The notes under the pieces: generated by a model
Told to the model about the DNA's origin: nothing
Databases searched by the model: none
The model's input: only the letters and a program-made list of their open reading frames with translations
In this document: positions 63,270-64,000 of the stretch, in pieces
Layout: each line of letters starts with the position of its first letter
How positions within the stretch are numbered: the first letter of the stretch is position 1
Position numbers and translations under genes: made by a program
Assembly: GCA_021496925.1 (NCBI GenBank)
Contig: CP053915.1
Span: 1,798,001-1,862,000, forward strand
DNA: 64,000 nt
Direction: 5' to 3'
DNA from: Acidovorax sp. YS12
GTDB lineage: Bacteria; Pseudomonadota; Gammaproteobacteria; Burkholderiales; Burkholderiaceae_C

Positions 63270-63797
63270 TCATGCCGCCGCCAGGGCCTGCTGCGCGAGG
63301 CGCTGCGCCGCCAGCGCCCGCTTGTTGCGCGGGCGCGGCACCGCCGGCGCGGGCGGCTTGCCGTTGATGGCCGCGAGCCCCAGCACCAGGGTAACGCTGT
63401 GCGCGCCCTCGTCGCGGTCGTCCGGGGGGTAGAGGCAGTAGCTGCCGCTGCAGCCGTCCAGCGCCCGCTGGGCCGCATGCAGCACCACGCGCACGCCCTT
63501 GCGCCCGCCGTCGGCAAACGGCAGCACGCGCAGCCGGGCCGCGCCATCGAGCGCCAGGCCGAGGTGGCCGGGGCGGTTGACCAGGTCGGTGCGGATGCCG
63601 CGCCAGCTCGCCCCGCCATCGGGCGAGTACTGCCAGACGCCCGCCTGGGCGTCGAGGTGTTCCACGATCACGCCCAGCGGCGCATGCAGGCCCGGGCAGT
63701 GCGCGCCGACCAGGGCGGCCACGCTGCTGCCGCCCAGGCCCGGCGGGGCCACGGACGGGTGGTGAGGGACATGGATCGGCAAGACGGCGGCGGGCAT
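63270..63797 (-). CDS. hypothetical protein with adhesin-repeat-like segment
   Basis: This 175-residue protein has no clear signal peptide. The segment GVWQYSPDGGASWRGI at residues about 53-68 followed by ARLRVLPF resembles the W-x-Y-S-x-D-G-G-x-x-W units of cadherin-like repeats in very large bacterial adhesins. The rest is Ala/Pro/Arg-rich with a basic C-terminus (PRPRNKRALAAQRLAQQ). AGGAG lies 8 nt before the ATG at 63797. It is divergent to the regulator gene at the window edge. Function is unknown. Confidence 0.6.
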   Translation of the reverse strand: MPAAVLPIHVPHHPSVAPPGLGGSSVAALVGAHCPGLHAPLGVIVEHLDAQAGVWQYSPDGGASWRGIRTDLVNRPGHLGLALDGAARLRVLPFADGGRKGVRVVLHAAQRALDGCSGSYCLYPPDDRDEGAHSVTLVLGLAAINGKPPAPAVPRPRNKRALAAQRLAQQALAAA

Positions 63798-63919
63798 GAA
63801 CCACTCCTTTTTTCGCGAGGCCGGTGATCGGTGCGAAAAAGTCTAGGAAGCGCGCCCGGCGGCGTCCATCGCACAAATGGACTAGGCTGTGCGGGCCGCT
63901 GGTGCGCAATACTCGGCCC

Positions 63920-64000
63920 ATGCCTGCCCACCTGCTGCTCGTGGACGACCACACCCTTTTTCGTACCGGCCTGCGCCTGATCGTGCAAGACCACCCCGGC
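63920..64000 (+). CDS. NarL/LuxR-family response regulator, N-terminal part (runs off window)
   Basis: The first 27 residues (MPAHLLLVDDHTLFRTGL and following) show the acidic pair and H-x-L/x-F-R-x-G-L pattern of NarL-type receiver domains, which end in a LuxR helix-turn-helix. Only the start is visible, so the target cannot be told. It diverges from the unknown 175-residue protein. Confidence 0.75.
   Translation, partial: MPAHLLLVDDHTLFRTGLRLIVQDHPG

Overview
The window is a GC-rich stretch of bacterial chromosome. Gene content and protein sequences point to a betaproteobacterium of the order Burkholderiales, most likely family Comamonadaceae (Acidovorax and relatives). The main clues are tpiA-secG-tRNA-Leu-nuoA-N in one line, a DUF2818/DUF1178 pair after nuoN, a sufBCDSUT cluster, and many copies of a short inverted repeat typical of this group. 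This placement is inference from recognised families; no database was searched. There is no sign of phage, insertion sequences or CRISPR, and almost all of the window is coding.

Layout. 1-6.6 kb: the end of a cell-wall amidase gene, an MscS channel, a glycine-zipper lipoprotein, a DedA membrane protein facing away from mutL, then an OmpR/TctE-type two-component system 6 bp behind mutL. 6.7-12.6 kb (minus): a heavy-metal-type RND efflux operon (adaptor, pump, DUF3240 protein, outer-membrane factor) ending tail to tail with the two-component genes. 12.6-15.4 kb: NADP-type glutamate dehydrogenase and miaA. 15.5-21.4 kb (minus): a branched-chain amino-acid type ABC importer, livG-livF-two binding proteins-livH-livM. 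21.6-37.5 kb (minus): secG, tRNA-Leu(GAG), the full 14-gene respiratory complex I operon nuoA-N, then DUF2818 and DUF1178 genes. 37.5-42.1 kb (minus): rpsO-pnp, a quinone oxidoreductase and tpiA. 42.4-48.3 kb: SUF iron-sulfur assembly operon sufBCDSUT. 48.4-49.9 kb (minus): nnrS and a DUF2249 gene. 50.1-58.2 kb: a small secreted protein, then a type IV pilus minor-pilin operon (two FimT-type, pilV, pilW, pilX, pilY1, pilE-like), visibly less GC-rich than its surroundings. 58.2-61.3 kb: ribD and mnmH, facing dusC. 61.4-63.8 kb (minus): a methyltransferase, a GNAT acetyltransferase and an unknown protein. The start of a NarL-type regulator runs off the right edge.

How the parts relate. Complex I and the SUF system are the energy and Fe-S core. 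A near-identical 17-bp palindrome lies in front of sufB and in front of the nitrosative-stress gene nnrS, suggesting that Fe-S assembly and the NO response share a regulator. tRNA modification recurs (miaA, mnmH, dusC). At least 12 copies of a short inverted-repeat element are scattered between genes, inside operons, and within the reading frames of mutL and miaA.
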